From positions 310,001-374,000 of the forward strand of contig JADJWE010000001.1 in assembly GCA_016716525.1 (NCBI GenBank): a stretch of DNA of 64,000 nt, read 5' to 3'. The notes under the pieces were generated by a model that saw nothing but the letters and a program-made list of their open reading frames with translations, ran no database searches and was not told the origin of the DNA. Position numbers and translations under genes: made by a program. Shown here one piece after another: positions 44,078 to 53,144 of this stretch; position 1 is the stretch's first letter, and every line of letters starts with the position of its first letter. The stretch comes from Candidatus Flexicrinis affinis (GTDB lineage: Bacteria > Chloroflexota > Anaerolineae > Aggregatilineales > Phototrophicaceae).

Positions 44078-47000
44078 TTAGTGACCTCCATTGCTCGAGT
44101 TGGTGCCGTACGGACGATTGGCGAGGTATTCGTACATCGCCCAACGCGTGTTGACGTCATCCTGCGCGAGTTTGAACAGATCGGCAGCGCCTTCCGGATT
44201 GCTCAGTTCGAGCATCTTGAAGCGGTTTTCCATACGCAAGTAGTCCTTCAGGGCGATCTTGGGCGCACGGCTGTCGAGTGTCAGCGGGTTGTTGCCCTCT
44301 GCCGCGCGGTCGGGATGGTAGCGGTACAGCATCCACTGTCCGCTGTCGACGGCCGCTTTGTGATTCTTGAGGGCGGTCGTCATGTTGATACCGTGGGCAA
44401 TGCAGTGGCTGTAGGCGATCACGATTGACGGACCGTCATAGGCTTCTGCCTCCATGATGGCGCGCAGAGCTTGGTCATCCTTCGCGCCGAAGGCGATGCG
44501 GGCGACGTATACGTTGCCATAGCTCATCGCGATCAGGCCGAGATCCTTCTTGGCTGCAGGCTTGCCGCCAGCCGCGAACTTGGCAACCGCCGCGCGTGGC
44601 GTCGACTTGCTCATCTGGCCGCCGGTGTTGCTGTAGACTTCCGTGTCGAGGACGAGGATGTTGACGTTGCGGCCGCTGGCGAGCACGTGATCGAGGCCGC
44701 CGAAGCCGATGTCATAGGCCCAGCCGTCACCGCCGACGATCCATACATCACGCTTGATGAGCGTATCCGCCAGCGCCAGCAAACGGGCTGCCTGCGGGTT
44801 GTCGATTGCGGACAGCCGCGCTTTGAGGGCCGCGACTCGCTCGCGCTGCTCATAGATGCCGGCCTCATCGCTCTGATTCGCGCCGAGCAGGTCGTTGGCC
44901 AGTGCCGAGCCGATATCCTCGGCCAACAGCGTCACCAGCTCGCGGGCTTCTTCGGCCTGCTTGTCGATGGCGACGCGGATACCGAGACCGAACTCGGCAT
45001 TGTCCTCAAACAGCGAGTTGGACCACGCCGGGCCGCGCCCGTTGTGATCGGTCGTGTACGGGGTCGTGGGCAGGTTGCCACCGTAGATCGACGAGCAGCC
45101 TGTCGCGTTGGCGATCACCGAACGGTCGCCGTAAAGCTGCGTGATGAGCTTGACGTACGGCGTCTCGCCGCAGCCCGAGCACGCGCCGCTGAATTCGAAC
45201 AGCGGGCGCTGCACCTGCTGCTGGCGGATGCTGCTGGACTTGATCATGCGCCGGTCAAGGTCTGGGATTTCCATGAAGAAGTCCCAGTTCTTGGCCTCGG
45301 TATCACGCAGCGGAGGCTGCGCTTCCATGTTGAGCGCCTTCTTGTTGAGCGCCGACTTGTTGCGCGCCGGGCACACGTCTACGCAGATCGCACAGCCGGT
45401 GCAGTCTTCAGGGGCGACCTGAATGGAGTAGGCCATGCCCTTCCATTCGGTGTCGCGCGCATCGGTCGACTTGAACGTCTCCGGCGCGCCGGCCAACACC
45501 GCCGGGTCGAACGCCTTGATGCGGATCACGGCATGTGGGCAGACCATCGCGCACTTGCCGCACTGGATGCAAATGTCCGGGTCCCAGACCGGGATTTCAG
45601 CGGCGAGGTTGCGCTTTTCGAACTGCGCCGTGCCGCTCGGATAGGTGCCGTCTACTGGCAGCGCGCTGACCGGCAGCAGATCGCCCTGCCGCATGATCAT
45701 CTTGCCCAGCACGTCCTTGACGAACGTCGGCGCGGTCGCCGGTACCGGGCTGAGGAAGCCCGCAGTTGCGGTGACTTCGGCAGGAACCTTGACTTCGTGC
45801 AAGTGCGCCAGTGTGTCGTCGACTGCCTTGATGTTCATGGCGACGACCTCTTCACCCTTGCGGGCGTAGGTCTTCTCGATCGAGTGCTTGATCGCGTCGA
45901 TTGCCTCGTCCTTCGGCAGCACGCCGCTGATGGCGAAGAAGCACACCTGCATGACCGTGTTGATGCGGCCGGTCATACCACTGGCCTTGGCTACGTCGTA
46001 TGCGTCGATGACGTAGAACTTGAGGTTCTTGTCGATGATTGCGCGCTGGACAGGTTCGGGCAGGTTGCCCCAGACCTCATCCGCGCTCCAGAACGTGTTG
46101 AGCAGGAATACACCGCCGGGTACTGCGTCGGCGAGCATGTCGTACCGCTCAAGGAAGGTTTGCTGATGGCAGGCGACGAAGTTGGCCGTCGTTATCAGGT
46201 ACGGCGAGCGGATCGGCTGTGGGCCGAAGCGCAGGTGCGAGACCGTCATCGAGCCGGACTTCTTCGAGTCGTACACGAAGTAGCCCTGCGCGTGGTTGTC
46301 GGTCTCCTCGCCAATGATCTTGATGGAGTTCTTGTTCGCGCCGACCGTGCCGTCCGCGCCGAGACCGTAGAAGATGGCCCGGACGACGTTCGCCGGTTCG
46401 ACCGAGTAGGCCGGGTCGTAGTCGAGGCTGGTGTGCGATACGTCATCCACGATACCGACCGTGAAGTGGTTCTTGGGCTGTTCGGCGGACAGATTGTCGA
46501 AAACCGCCTTGACCATCGCCGGCGTGAACTCCTTCGAAGACAGTCCGTAGCGCCCGCCGACAATGCGCGGCGGAACGGCGAAGCGGTCGGTCTCGACCAT
46601 GGCAGTCACGACATCGACGTACAGCGGTTCGCCCGCAGCGCCGGGTTCCTTGGTGCGGTCCAGCACGGCGATGCGCTTCACGCTCTGTGGCAGCGCGGCC
46701 ATCATGCGAGCGGCGTCGAACGGCCGGAACAAGCGCACTTTCAGCACACCGACTTTTTCGCCGGTGGCGTTGAGCGCATCGACCGTCTCGTGCAGCGTCT
46801 CGCACCCTGAACCCATCGCCACGACAACGCGCTCGGCATCGGGCGCGCCGTAGTATTCATACGGCTTGTAGGCGCGGCCGGTCAGTTCGGCGAACTTCGC
46901 CATCACGTCTTCGACGATATCGAAGGCCGCGGTGTAATACGGATTGACCGTCTCGCGGGCCTGGAAGTACACATCGGGATTCTGCGCCGTGCCGCGTACC

Positions 47001-47638
47001 ACCGGATGCTCCGGCGACAAAGCGCGGCGGCGGTGTTCGGCGATCAGTTTGTCGTCGATCAGCGCGCTCAGAATGTCGTCGGTCAATGGCCGAATCTTGG
47101 CGACTTCGTGCGAGGTGCGGAAGCCGTCGAAGAAGTGCAGGAACGGCACGCGCGAGCGCAGCGTTGCTGCCATCGCAATCAGTGCGAAGTCGTGCGCTTC
47201 CTGTACCGAGGCTGACGCCAGCAGCGCCCACCCCGTCATGCGTGCGGCCATGACATCGCTGTGATCGCCGAAGATCGAGAGTGCTTGTGCGGCCAGCGAC
47301 CGGGCCGCCACGTGGAACACCGCCGGCGTCAGCTCGCCCGCGATCTTGTACATATTCGGCAGCATCAGCATCAAGCCTTGCGATGCCGTGAACGTGGTCG
47401 TTAACGAGCCTGCTTGCAGCGACCCGTGAACCGCACCCGCGGCCCCGGCCTCGCTCTGCATCTCGATCACGCGTGGAACGGTGCCCCACAGGTTCGGTTG
47501 ACCCGCTGCTGACCACTCGTCCGACCACTCGCCCATTGCCGACGACGGTGTGATCGGGTAAATCGCGATCACTTCGCTCAGCTTATAGGCGACGCGTGCG
47601 ACGGCTTCATTGCCGTCAAGGGTGATGTAGTCCGTCAT
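44078..47638 (-). CDS. nifJ: Pyruvate:ferredoxin (flavodoxin) oxidoreductase
   Basis: A 1186-residue single-chain PFOR with the standard domain order. The N-terminal half starts with TLDGNEAVARVAYKLSEVIAIYPITPSS and includes SQGLMLMLPNM. Two [4Fe-4S] clusters of ferredoxin type follow (CIQCGKCAMVCP and CTGCAICVDVCP). The TPP-binding C-terminal domain contains CSGCGETPYVKL, NATGCSSIYGG and GGDGWAYDIGFGGLDH. It converts pyruvate and CoA to acetyl-CoA and CO2, reducing ferredoxin. GAGGAG lies before the ATG. It is downstream of the Hox genes, and both could share the low-potential electron pool. Confidence 0.96.
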   Translation of the reverse strand: MTDYITLDGNEAVARVAYKLSEVIAIYPITPSSAMGEWSDEWSAAGQPNLWGTVPRVIEMQSEAGAAGAVHGSLQAGSLTTTFTASQGLMLMLPNMYKIAGELTPAVFHVAARSLAAQALSIFGDHSDVMAARMTGWALLASASVQEAHDFALIAMAATLRSRVPFLHFFDGFRTSHEVAKIRPLTDDILSALIDDKLIAEHRRRALSPEHPVVRGTAQNPDVYFQARETVNPYYTAAFDIVEDVMAKFAELTGRAYKPYEYYGAPDAERVVVAMGSGCETLHETVDALNATGEKVGVLKVRLFRPFDAARMMAALPQSVKRIAVLDRTKEPGAAGEPLYVDVVTAMVETDRFAVPPRIVGGRYGLSSKEFTPAMVKAVFDNLSAEQPKNHFTVGIVDDVSHTSLDYDPAYSVEPANVVRAIFYGLGADGTVGANKNSIKIIGEETDNHAQGYFVYDSKKSGSMTVSHLRFGPQPIRSPYLITTANFVACHQQTFLERYDMLADAVPGGVFLLNTFWSADEVWGNLPEPVQRAIIDKNLKFYVIDAYDVAKASGMTGRINTVMQVCFFAISGVLPKDEAIDAIKHSIEKTYARKGEEVVAMNIKAVDDTLAHLHEVKVPAEVTATAGFLSPVPATAPTFVKDVLGKMIMRQGDLLPVSALPVDGTYPSGTAQFEKRNLAAEIPVWDPDICIQCGKCAMVCPHAVIRIKAFDPAVLAGAPETFKSTDARDTEWKGMAYSIQVAPEDCTGCAICVDVCPARNKSALNKKALNMEAQPPLRDTEAKNWDFFMEIPDLDRRMIKSSSIRQQQVQRPLFEFSGACSGCGETPYVKLITQLYGDRSVIANATGCSSIYGGNLPTTPYTTDHNGRGPAWSNSLFEDNAEFGLGIRVAIDKQAEEARELVTLLAEDIGSALANDLLGANQSDEAGIYEQRERVAALKARLSAIDNPQAARLLALADTLIKRDVWIVGGDGWAYDIGFGGLDHVLASGRNVNILVLDTEVYSNTGGQMSKSTPRAAVAKFAAGGKPAAKKDLGLIAMSYGNVYVARIAFGAKDDQALRAIMEAEAYDGPSIVIAYSHCIAHGINMTTALKNHKAAVDSGQWMLYRYHPDRAAEGNNPLTLDSRAPKIALKDYLRMENRFKMLELSNPEGAADLFKLAQDDVNTRWAMYEYLANRPYGTNSSNGGH

Positions 47639-47742
47639 TAGTGATCTCCTCTATTTCACCCGTATACTCAACGTTAGTTGCAACTCGCCGCGCGTCATGT
47701 TCCTCCTCGGTACAGCCGCGTCGCCGGCGAAACTCTTCTTGC

Positions 47743-50010
47743 CTACAGAACATCGCCGCATGCCGACGCGGCGAGCTGTCCAATCGCGATTGCGCCGTCG
47801 TTCGGCGGTAGAATGTGCGGCCACAGCACCTCGAACCCGGATGCCTTGAGCCGCGTCGATGTCCGCTCCAGCAGCAGCCGGTTCTGGAAACACCCGCCGC
47901 TCAGGATGACCGCTGGTTCGTCAGCCGCACGCGCCAACGCCACCGCCATTTCGGCGAGCGTGTTGTGGAACTTCGCGGCGGCTTCGCCTGCGGGCAGGGT
48001 GCGCGAGTCGGACATAATCCCCCGGACAATCGACTTCCACTCCATGATCCATCCTGAGGGCCGGTTACCGACAGTGAAGTACGTCACTTGGAACGGGTAA
48101 TATTTGTCCGTGCTAACCGATCGGGCCGCGGATTCAAGCAACATCGCGGCTTGCCCTTCAAACGAACACGTCTGCGCCAAGCCGAGCAGAGAGGCGGCGG
48201 CATCGAACAGGCGCCCCATGCTGGTGCAGCGCGGGCTGTTCACGCTGCGCTCGATGGCGCGCAGCAGCACGCGTAGTTCGCTGTCGGTGAACTGCAGCAG
48301 GTCGGTTGGCGGCAAACCGTCAAAGGCGGCCCACAACGCGCCGAGCGCACTCCGGCGCGGTTCGCGGGCGGCAGCGTCCCCGCCGGGCAGCGGAAACGGC
48401 GCGAGCTGCGCGATGTGTTCCATCGGTTGACCCGGCACGACCCGAAATGCTTCACTGCCCCAGATCGTGCCGTCGAGGCCATAACCCGTGCCGTCCCATG
48501 CCAAACCCAGCGCCCGCCCCGAATAGCCGGTCTCGGCAAGGACGGCATACACGTGCGCGGCGTGGTGCTGGACCTGCTGCGTTGGCAGCCCATGGTTCCG
48601 CGCCATGTGCGACGTGGCGTAGTTGGGATGAAGGTCGCGGATGACGACCGCTGGCGGCGTGCGATGAAACGCGATCAAGTGGTCGATCGCCTTGGCAATC
48701 GATTGCTGGGTGCGGATGTCGTCGGCATCGCCGAGGTGCGGGCTGAGGCTGATCGTGCCGTCATGGCAAAGCGCCACTGTGACCTTCTGGTTTGGCCCGA
48801 CCGCGAGCGTGCCGCTCACCGGGATGTGGGCCTTCATCGCTACGGCCTGCGAATAGCCGCGCGCGCGGCGCAGCATCAGTGTCTCGCCTGCGACGACGGT
48901 TACGACGCTGTCATCGACCGGCGTCGCGATGGGCCGGTTGTGCAGCAGCATCGCGTCAGCAATCGGCGCGAACTCGTCAAGCGCCTCGGCATCGTCGACA
49001 ATCATCGGCGCGCCCGATACGTTGCCGCTGGTGCAGACCACCGGGAAGCCCAGATCCGCCATCATCAGATGATGGAGCGGGGTATACGGAAGCATAGCGC
49101 CGACGGTGTCCATCCCGGGTGCGATTTCGTCGGGCAGCGTTCCGCGCGAGTCGAGCAGCACGATCGGGGCTTGCGGCGATGTGAGCAGGTCGCGCGCTTC
49201 TGTCGATACGATGCACGCGGCTTCGATATCGGCGAGGGTCGCGAACATCACGGCCAGCGGCTTGTGCGGGCGATTCTTGCGGTCGCGCAGACGCTGGATC
49301 GCGTGTCCGCTGCGGGCATCACATACCAGTTGGTAGCCGCCGATCCCTTTGAGCGCGACGATCCCGCCTGCTCGCACGACGTCCTCGGCCCGCCGCAGCG
49401 CGTCGTCACCGCGGGCCACGTCCGCGCCGTCAATCACCAGCGTGAGCTGCGGGCCGCAGCGCGGGCAGGCGATCGGTTGAGCGTGGAAGCGCCGGTCTGA
49501 CGGGTCGTGATATTCCGCGCCGCATTCCGGGCACAGCACAAACGCCGTCATCGTCGTGTTGGTGCGGTCGTAGGGCAGGCCAGTGACGATCGTCACGCGT
49601 GGCCCGCAGTGGGTGCAGTTCAGGAATGGATAACGGTAGCGCCGGTCATTCGGATCGTACAATTCGCGCAGACAGTCGTCGCAGGTGGCGAGGTCGGGCA
49701 GTACTTCCGCCGTCAGTGCACCCTCGACGCGGCTGTCGATGATGACGAACGCCGCTGCGCCGGTAGCAGGAAGCTCAACACGGGTTATGGCGTCGACGCG
49801 ACCCGGCGCTGGCAGTTCGGCCGTCAGCCGCTGCTCGAACTGATCCAACAGATCCGCCGGGCCTTCAATCTCGACCGTCGCACCCTGCGGCGTGTTGGCG
49901 ACCGTTCCGGTTAGTCCAAGCGACCGGGCGAGCGTATACACGAATGGACGGAAGCCGACCCCTTGCACGGCCCCGGTGACTATTAGGCGGCGGCGTGTGG
50001 ACAACGTCAA
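47743..50010 (-). CDS. hypF: Hydrogenase maturation carbamoyltransferase HypF
   Basis: A 755-residue HypF with all domains in order. These are the acylphosphatase-like domain (TGAVQGVGFRPFVYTLA), two zinc-finger motifs (CDDCLREL..CTHCGPR and CPECGAEY..CPRCGPQL), the YrdC-like domain (ALKGIGGYQLVCDA), and the Kae1-like domain with VQHHAAHVYAVLAE and GLAWDGTGYG. It makes the thiocarboxamide that becomes the cyanide ligands of [NiFe] sites. The start appears to be TTG at 50010, overlapping the stop of the protease gene (TTGA). HypA, B, C, D and E are not in this window. Confidence 0.94.
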   Translation of the reverse strand: MTLSTRRRLIVTGAVQGVGFRPFVYTLARSLGLTGTVANTPQGATVEIEGPADLLDQFEQRLTAELPAPGRVDAITRVELPATGAAAFVIIDSRVEGALTAEVLPDLATCDDCLRELYDPNDRRYRYPFLNCTHCGPRVTIVTGLPYDRTNTTMTAFVLCPECGAEYHDPSDRRFHAQPIACPRCGPQLTLVIDGADVARGDDALRRAEDVVRAGGIVALKGIGGYQLVCDARSGHAIQRLRDRKNRPHKPLAVMFATLADIEAACIVSTEARDLLTSPQAPIVLLDSRGTLPDEIAPGMDTVGAMLPYTPLHHLMMADLGFPVVCTSGNVSGAPMIVDDAEALDEFAPIADAMLLHNRPIATPVDDSVVTVVAGETLMLRRARGYSQAVAMKAHIPVSGTLAVGPNQKVTVALCHDGTISLSPHLGDADDIRTQQSIAKAIDHLIAFHRTPPAVVIRDLHPNYATSHMARNHGLPTQQVQHHAAHVYAVLAETGYSGRALGLAWDGTGYGLDGTIWGSEAFRVVPGQPMEHIAQLAPFPLPGGDAAAREPRRSALGALWAAFDGLPPTDLLQFTDSELRVLLRAIERSVNSPRCTSMGRLFDAAASLLGLAQTCSFEGQAAMLLESAARSVSTDKYYPFQVTYFTVGNRPSGWIMEWKSIVRGIMSDSRTLPAGEAAAKFHNTLAEMAVALARAADEPAVILSGGCFQNRLLLERTSTRLKASGFEVLWPHILPPNDGAIAIGQLAASACGDVL

Positions 50011-50474
50011 ACTGCGGCCGTGCCGCCGAGGGTGTGCAGGGCGGCGTCCACGATGGCTTCTGCTTGCGAAACGATGGCTGGCACTTGCGCGCGCAGCGCC
50101 GGCGACAATGACAGCCCAATCTCGAATGATTCGGCCCCAATCGAAAGCATCTGTGCGGAGGGCCGGCGTCCGTACAGCGCACCGGCGGAGCGCAGCAGCG
50201 ACTCCGGCGAAACGTGATGCGTTAGCGCAGCGCGCGCATCACCTGCTGCAACAGGATCGACGCGGACCTGTCCGACCGGCAGGTCCGCGTTCGCGTCGAC
50301 AAAGATCACGTGATCGGCACGGCTGATCGGCGCGGCAAGCTCGGGCATCAGTTGTGCCGTGGTGATAATCCGCACGTCCAGCGCGCTGTACCGTTCGTCC
50401 AGCGCTTGCGCAACGACATGCCCGATTGCGTCGTCGGTGCGCAGTGTGCTTCCGTAGCCGATCACGAGGATCAT
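50007..50474 (-). CDS. hoxW: [NiFe]-hydrogenase maturation protease (HoxW type)
   Basis: A 155-residue endopeptidase of the HyaD/HybD/HoxW fold. The N-terminal MILVIGYGSTLRTDDAIG carries the metal-ligand Asp (D14/D15 region); further ligands are the Asp in DHVIFVDAN and the His in LTHHVSPESLL. It removes the C-terminal peptide of the large subunit after nickel insertion. The gene overlaps hoxH by 4 bp at its start and hypF at its end. The ATG at 50474 fits the family N-terminus; a longer reading is antiphase to hoxH. Confidence 0.88.
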   Translation of the reverse strand: MILVIGYGSTLRTDDAIGHVVAQALDERYSALDVRIITTAQLMPELAAPISRADHVIFVDANADLPVGQVRVDPVAAGDARAALTHHVSPESLLRSAGALYGRRPSAQMLSIGAESFEIGLSLSPALRAQVPAIVSQAEAIVDAALHTLGGTAAV

Positions 50475-51883
50475 CGTGTGAGCACCTCCACGGTCTCGCC
50501 GCCCGGGGCGAGGAGTTCGACACGCATCGGCATTTGACCAACCGCATGCGTCGAACAGCTCAAGCACGGGTCGAACGCTCGAATGAGCGCTTCGACGCGG
50601 TTGAGCATGCCATCGTTGATGTTTCCGCCGCGAATATAGCGCTTGGCAACCTCGAAGACACCCCGGTCCATCGCGTAGTTGTTGTTGCCGGTCGCAATGA
50701 TGAGGTTGGCGCGCGTGATCAACCCGTTCTCATCGATCTTGTAGTGATGCAGGAGCGTCCCGCGCGGCGCCTCACTGACGCCAACACCCCGCGACCGGTT
50801 CGGTTCCGCCACCGAGCGAATCCGCTTTTTCAGGATGCTCGGCTCGCGCAGCAGCATTTCGATCTTTTCCAGCCCGTACATGATCTCGATCAGGCGGGCG
50901 GTGTGGTAGTGGAACGAGCTCTGGGTATCCTGCTCGCGGAACAGGCCGAGGTATTCGTCGGCACGCGGCGTACCGCACCGGCCGACGATGTTCAGGCGCG
51001 CCAGCGGGCCGACCCGATAGACACCCTGCGGATAGCCCATTTGGCGGTAAAACGGAGTCTTGAGGAACGTCCACGGCTCGACCGCTTCCTGCAGGAAGCC
51101 GGCGTAATGGTCGGCGTTCAGGTTGTCGGCGACAACCTCGCCGGTGCCGCTGGTGATGCGTACGGGTCCGTGATAGAACTCCAGCGTGTCGTCGGCGTTC
51201 GTCAGGCCCATGAACAGCGTCTTGACGTTGGCGAATGTCGCGATCTCGTCCTCAAAGTACGGTAGAACGGTGCGATACCATTCCAGCGTGCGCCGTGCGA
51301 TATCCAGTCCTTCGGGGATCATCGTAAGCATCGCATCGCGAGCATCCTCGCTCAGCGGCGCGCTGACTCCGCCCGGAACGACCCAGCTCGGGTGAATGCG
51401 CTTGCCGGCCATCAGTTCGATAATTGTCTGCCCGATCTGCCGCAGGCGCACACCATCGCGCGCCAGCACCGGGTCGACCTCCGCCACGCCGAACAGGCTG
51501 CGCTTGGCGGGGTCTTCATCCATGCCCAGCAGAAGGTCGGGCGATGACAGATAGAAGAAGCTGAGCGCGTGGCTCTGGATCATCTGCGCGAGGTTCAGGA
51601 TCTGGCGCAGTTTAGTCGCCGTCTCAGGGATCTCGACCGCCAGTAGTTCGTCGCAGGCCTTCGCCGATGCGATGAGGTGGCTGACCGGGCAGATTCCGCA
51701 GATGCGAGCCATGATCGCTGGCATTTCATGGAACGGGCGGCCTTCGACGAACTTCTCGAAGCCGCGCACCTGCGTCACGTGAAAGTGCGCGTCCGCGACA
51801 TCGCCAGCGTCGTTCAGCTGGATCGTGATTTTCGCATGCCCTTCGATGCGTGTTACCGGATCGATCACAATGCGCTGTGCCAT
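50471..51883 (-). CDS. hoxH: NAD-reducing [NiFe]-hydrogenase large subunit
   Basis: A 470-residue group 3d-type catalytic subunit. Nickel ligands are the cysteine pairs in RICGIC (C62, C65) and DPCLSCSTH (C440, C443). H446 marks the cleavage point, leaving a 24-residue C-terminal peptide for the adjacent protease. VIDPVTRIEGH at the start is typical. Two ATGs are possible (51889 and 51883); the second lies 8 nt after GAGG and is preferred. It completes the hoxEFUYH set. Confidence 0.96.
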   Translation of the reverse strand: MAQRIVIDPVTRIEGHAKITIQLNDAGDVADAHFHVTQVRGFEKFVEGRPFHEMPAIMARICGICPVSHLIASAKACDELLAVEIPETATKLRQILNLAQMIQSHALSFFYLSSPDLLLGMDEDPAKRSLFGVAEVDPVLARDGVRLRQIGQTIIELMAGKRIHPSWVVPGGVSAPLSEDARDAMLTMIPEGLDIARRTLEWYRTVLPYFEDEIATFANVKTLFMGLTNADDTLEFYHGPVRITSGTGEVVADNLNADHYAGFLQEAVEPWTFLKTPFYRQMGYPQGVYRVGPLARLNIVGRCGTPRADEYLGLFREQDTQSSFHYHTARLIEIMYGLEKIEMLLREPSILKKRIRSVAEPNRSRGVGVSEAPRGTLLHHYKIDENGLITRANLIIATGNNNYAMDRGVFEVAKRYIRGGNINDGMLNRVEALIRAFDPCLSCSTHAVGQMPMRVELLAPGGETVEVLTR

Positions 51884-51903
51884 TGTCATGTCCTCGTAGA
51901 TGG

Positions 51904-52437
51904 CTAGGCGCCGAAGCGCGTCCGGTCGGAAAGGTCTGGCGTGCGTCCCTCAAGTAGTTCGGTCAGCGTGTACAGGATGGTCTTGGCCGACGGCGGGCAT
52001 CCGGGGATGAACACATCGACCGGGACGACCGCGTGCACCGGTTTGACCACGTTCAGCAGTTTCGGCACGACCAGATTGGGCGCCTGAGCGGTGTGCAGAT
52101 CAGGCTCGAGGTAGACGCGCCGCAGCACCGATTCGGCACCGACGCCGTTGCGCAGTGCCGGCACGTTGCCGGTTACCGCGCAGTCGCCGAACGAGACCAG
52201 CGTACGGGTATGCGCGCGAACCTTGCGAATCTTGGCGAGGTCGTCCTCGCTGCTGACCGCGCCTTCGATCAGCGTGATATCGACGCTGTCGGGAAAGTCC
52301 TTGCGGTCTACGAGCGGGCTGTAGACGAGGTCGATTCGGCTCGCGAGGTCAAGCAGCGCGCCGTCGATATCGAGAAACGACATGTGACATCCCGAGCATC
52401 CGTCGAGCCATACCGTTGCGATTTTTGTGCGGGTCAT
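51904..52437 (-). CDS. hoxY: NAD-reducing [NiFe]-hydrogenase small subunit
   Basis: A 177-residue small subunit holding the proximal [4Fe-4S] cluster. Ligands lie in WLDGCSGCHMSFLD, in VSFGDCAVTGN and in VFIPGCPPSA. As in Hox enzymes it is short, with no signal peptide and no medial or distal cluster domain, so the enzyme is cytoplasmic. It overlaps hoxU by ATGA and is followed by hoxH within about 20 bp. Confidence 0.95.
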   Translation of the reverse strand: MTRTKIATVWLDGCSGCHMSFLDIDGALLDLASRIDLVYSPLVDRKDFPDSVDITLIEGAVSSEDDLAKIRKVRAHTRTLVSFGDCAVTGNVPALRNGVGAESVLRRVYLEPDLHTAQAPNLVVPKLLNVVKPVHAVVPVDVFIPGCPPSAKTILYTLTELLEGRTPDLSDRTRFGA

Positions 52438-53144
52438 CGTCCGTCCTCCCGCGAAGCGGTCAGCGTCGCAAGGAAGCTTGCGCGCTTGGTCATCTCACCC
52501 ACGGCCATGCCCTTCTCGAACAGCGCACCGGTCGGGCACACCTGAACGCACTTTCCACACGCTGTGCACGTTTCACTGTCTCCCCACGGCATATTGAGGT
52601 CGGTGATGACCGCCGAGTCGATACCACGGCTCATCAAGTCCCACGTGTGCGCACCCTCAATCTCGCCGCACACGCGCACACACCGCGTGCACAGCACGCA
52701 GCGGTTCGGATCGAGGGCGAAGCGTTCATGCGACGCATCGACGATACGCTTCGGGTAGAGATACGGTATGCGCATGTGGTCGACGCCCAACCGGATGGCG
52801 AGATTCTGCAGCTCGCAGCGTCCGTTGACGACGCATACCGAACACACGTGGTTACCTTCGGTGAACAGCAGTTCAATCGTCATGCGCCGGTACTTCTTCA
52901 GGCGCTCGCTGTTGGTCGTGACGACCATGCCTTCCGTGACGTAGGTCGTGCAGGCAGGAAGCAGTTTGCTGCTGCCTGCGACTTCGACCAAGCACAACCG
53001 GCAGGCGCCGACGGGAGTCAGGCCCTCCAGCGCGCACAGCCGCGGAATCTGTATGCCGTGCTCGATTGCGACTTCCAGTACGGTTTCGTCCTCGCGGCCG
53101 GTCGCGTCGATGTCGTCGATCTTCAGGGTGACAACGCGGGTCAT
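52434..53144 (-). CDS. hoxU: Hydrogenase diaphorase iron-sulfur subunit
   Basis: A 236-residue NuoG-N-terminal-like protein. A [2Fe-2S] plant-type domain (CALEGLTPVGACRLC and CTTYVTEGM) is followed by the His/Cys cluster motif (EGNHVCSVCVVNGRCELQ). Two [4Fe-4S] motifs complete the chain (CVLCTRCVRVCGEIEG and CTACGKCVQVCPTGALFEKG). It wires the flavin of HoxF to HoxY. It overlaps hoxF and hoxY by 4 bp each. Confidence 0.94.
   Translation of the reverse strand: MTRVVTLKIDDIDATGREDETVLEVAIEHGIQIPRLCALEGLTPVGACRLCLVEVAGSSKLLPACTTYVTEGMVVTTNSERLKKYRRMTIELLFTEGNHVCSVCVVNGRCELQNLAIRLGVDHMRIPYLYPKRIVDASHERFALDPNRCVLCTRCVRVCGEIEGAHTWDLMSRGIDSAVITDLNMPWGDSETCTACGKCVQVCPTGALFEKGMAVGEMTKRASFLATLTASREDGR

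Noticed and set aside
44471..46810. A 779-codon open frame antisense to nifJ
   Set aside because: It is a codon-bias shadow in high-GC DNA: Arg/Val/Asp-rich, with no domain, opposite a perfectly conserved PFOR.
47639..47742. A Rex or FNR-type site upstream of nifJ
   Set aside because: Only short palindromes (CAAC-N4-GTTG) are present; none matches those seen upstream of hox.
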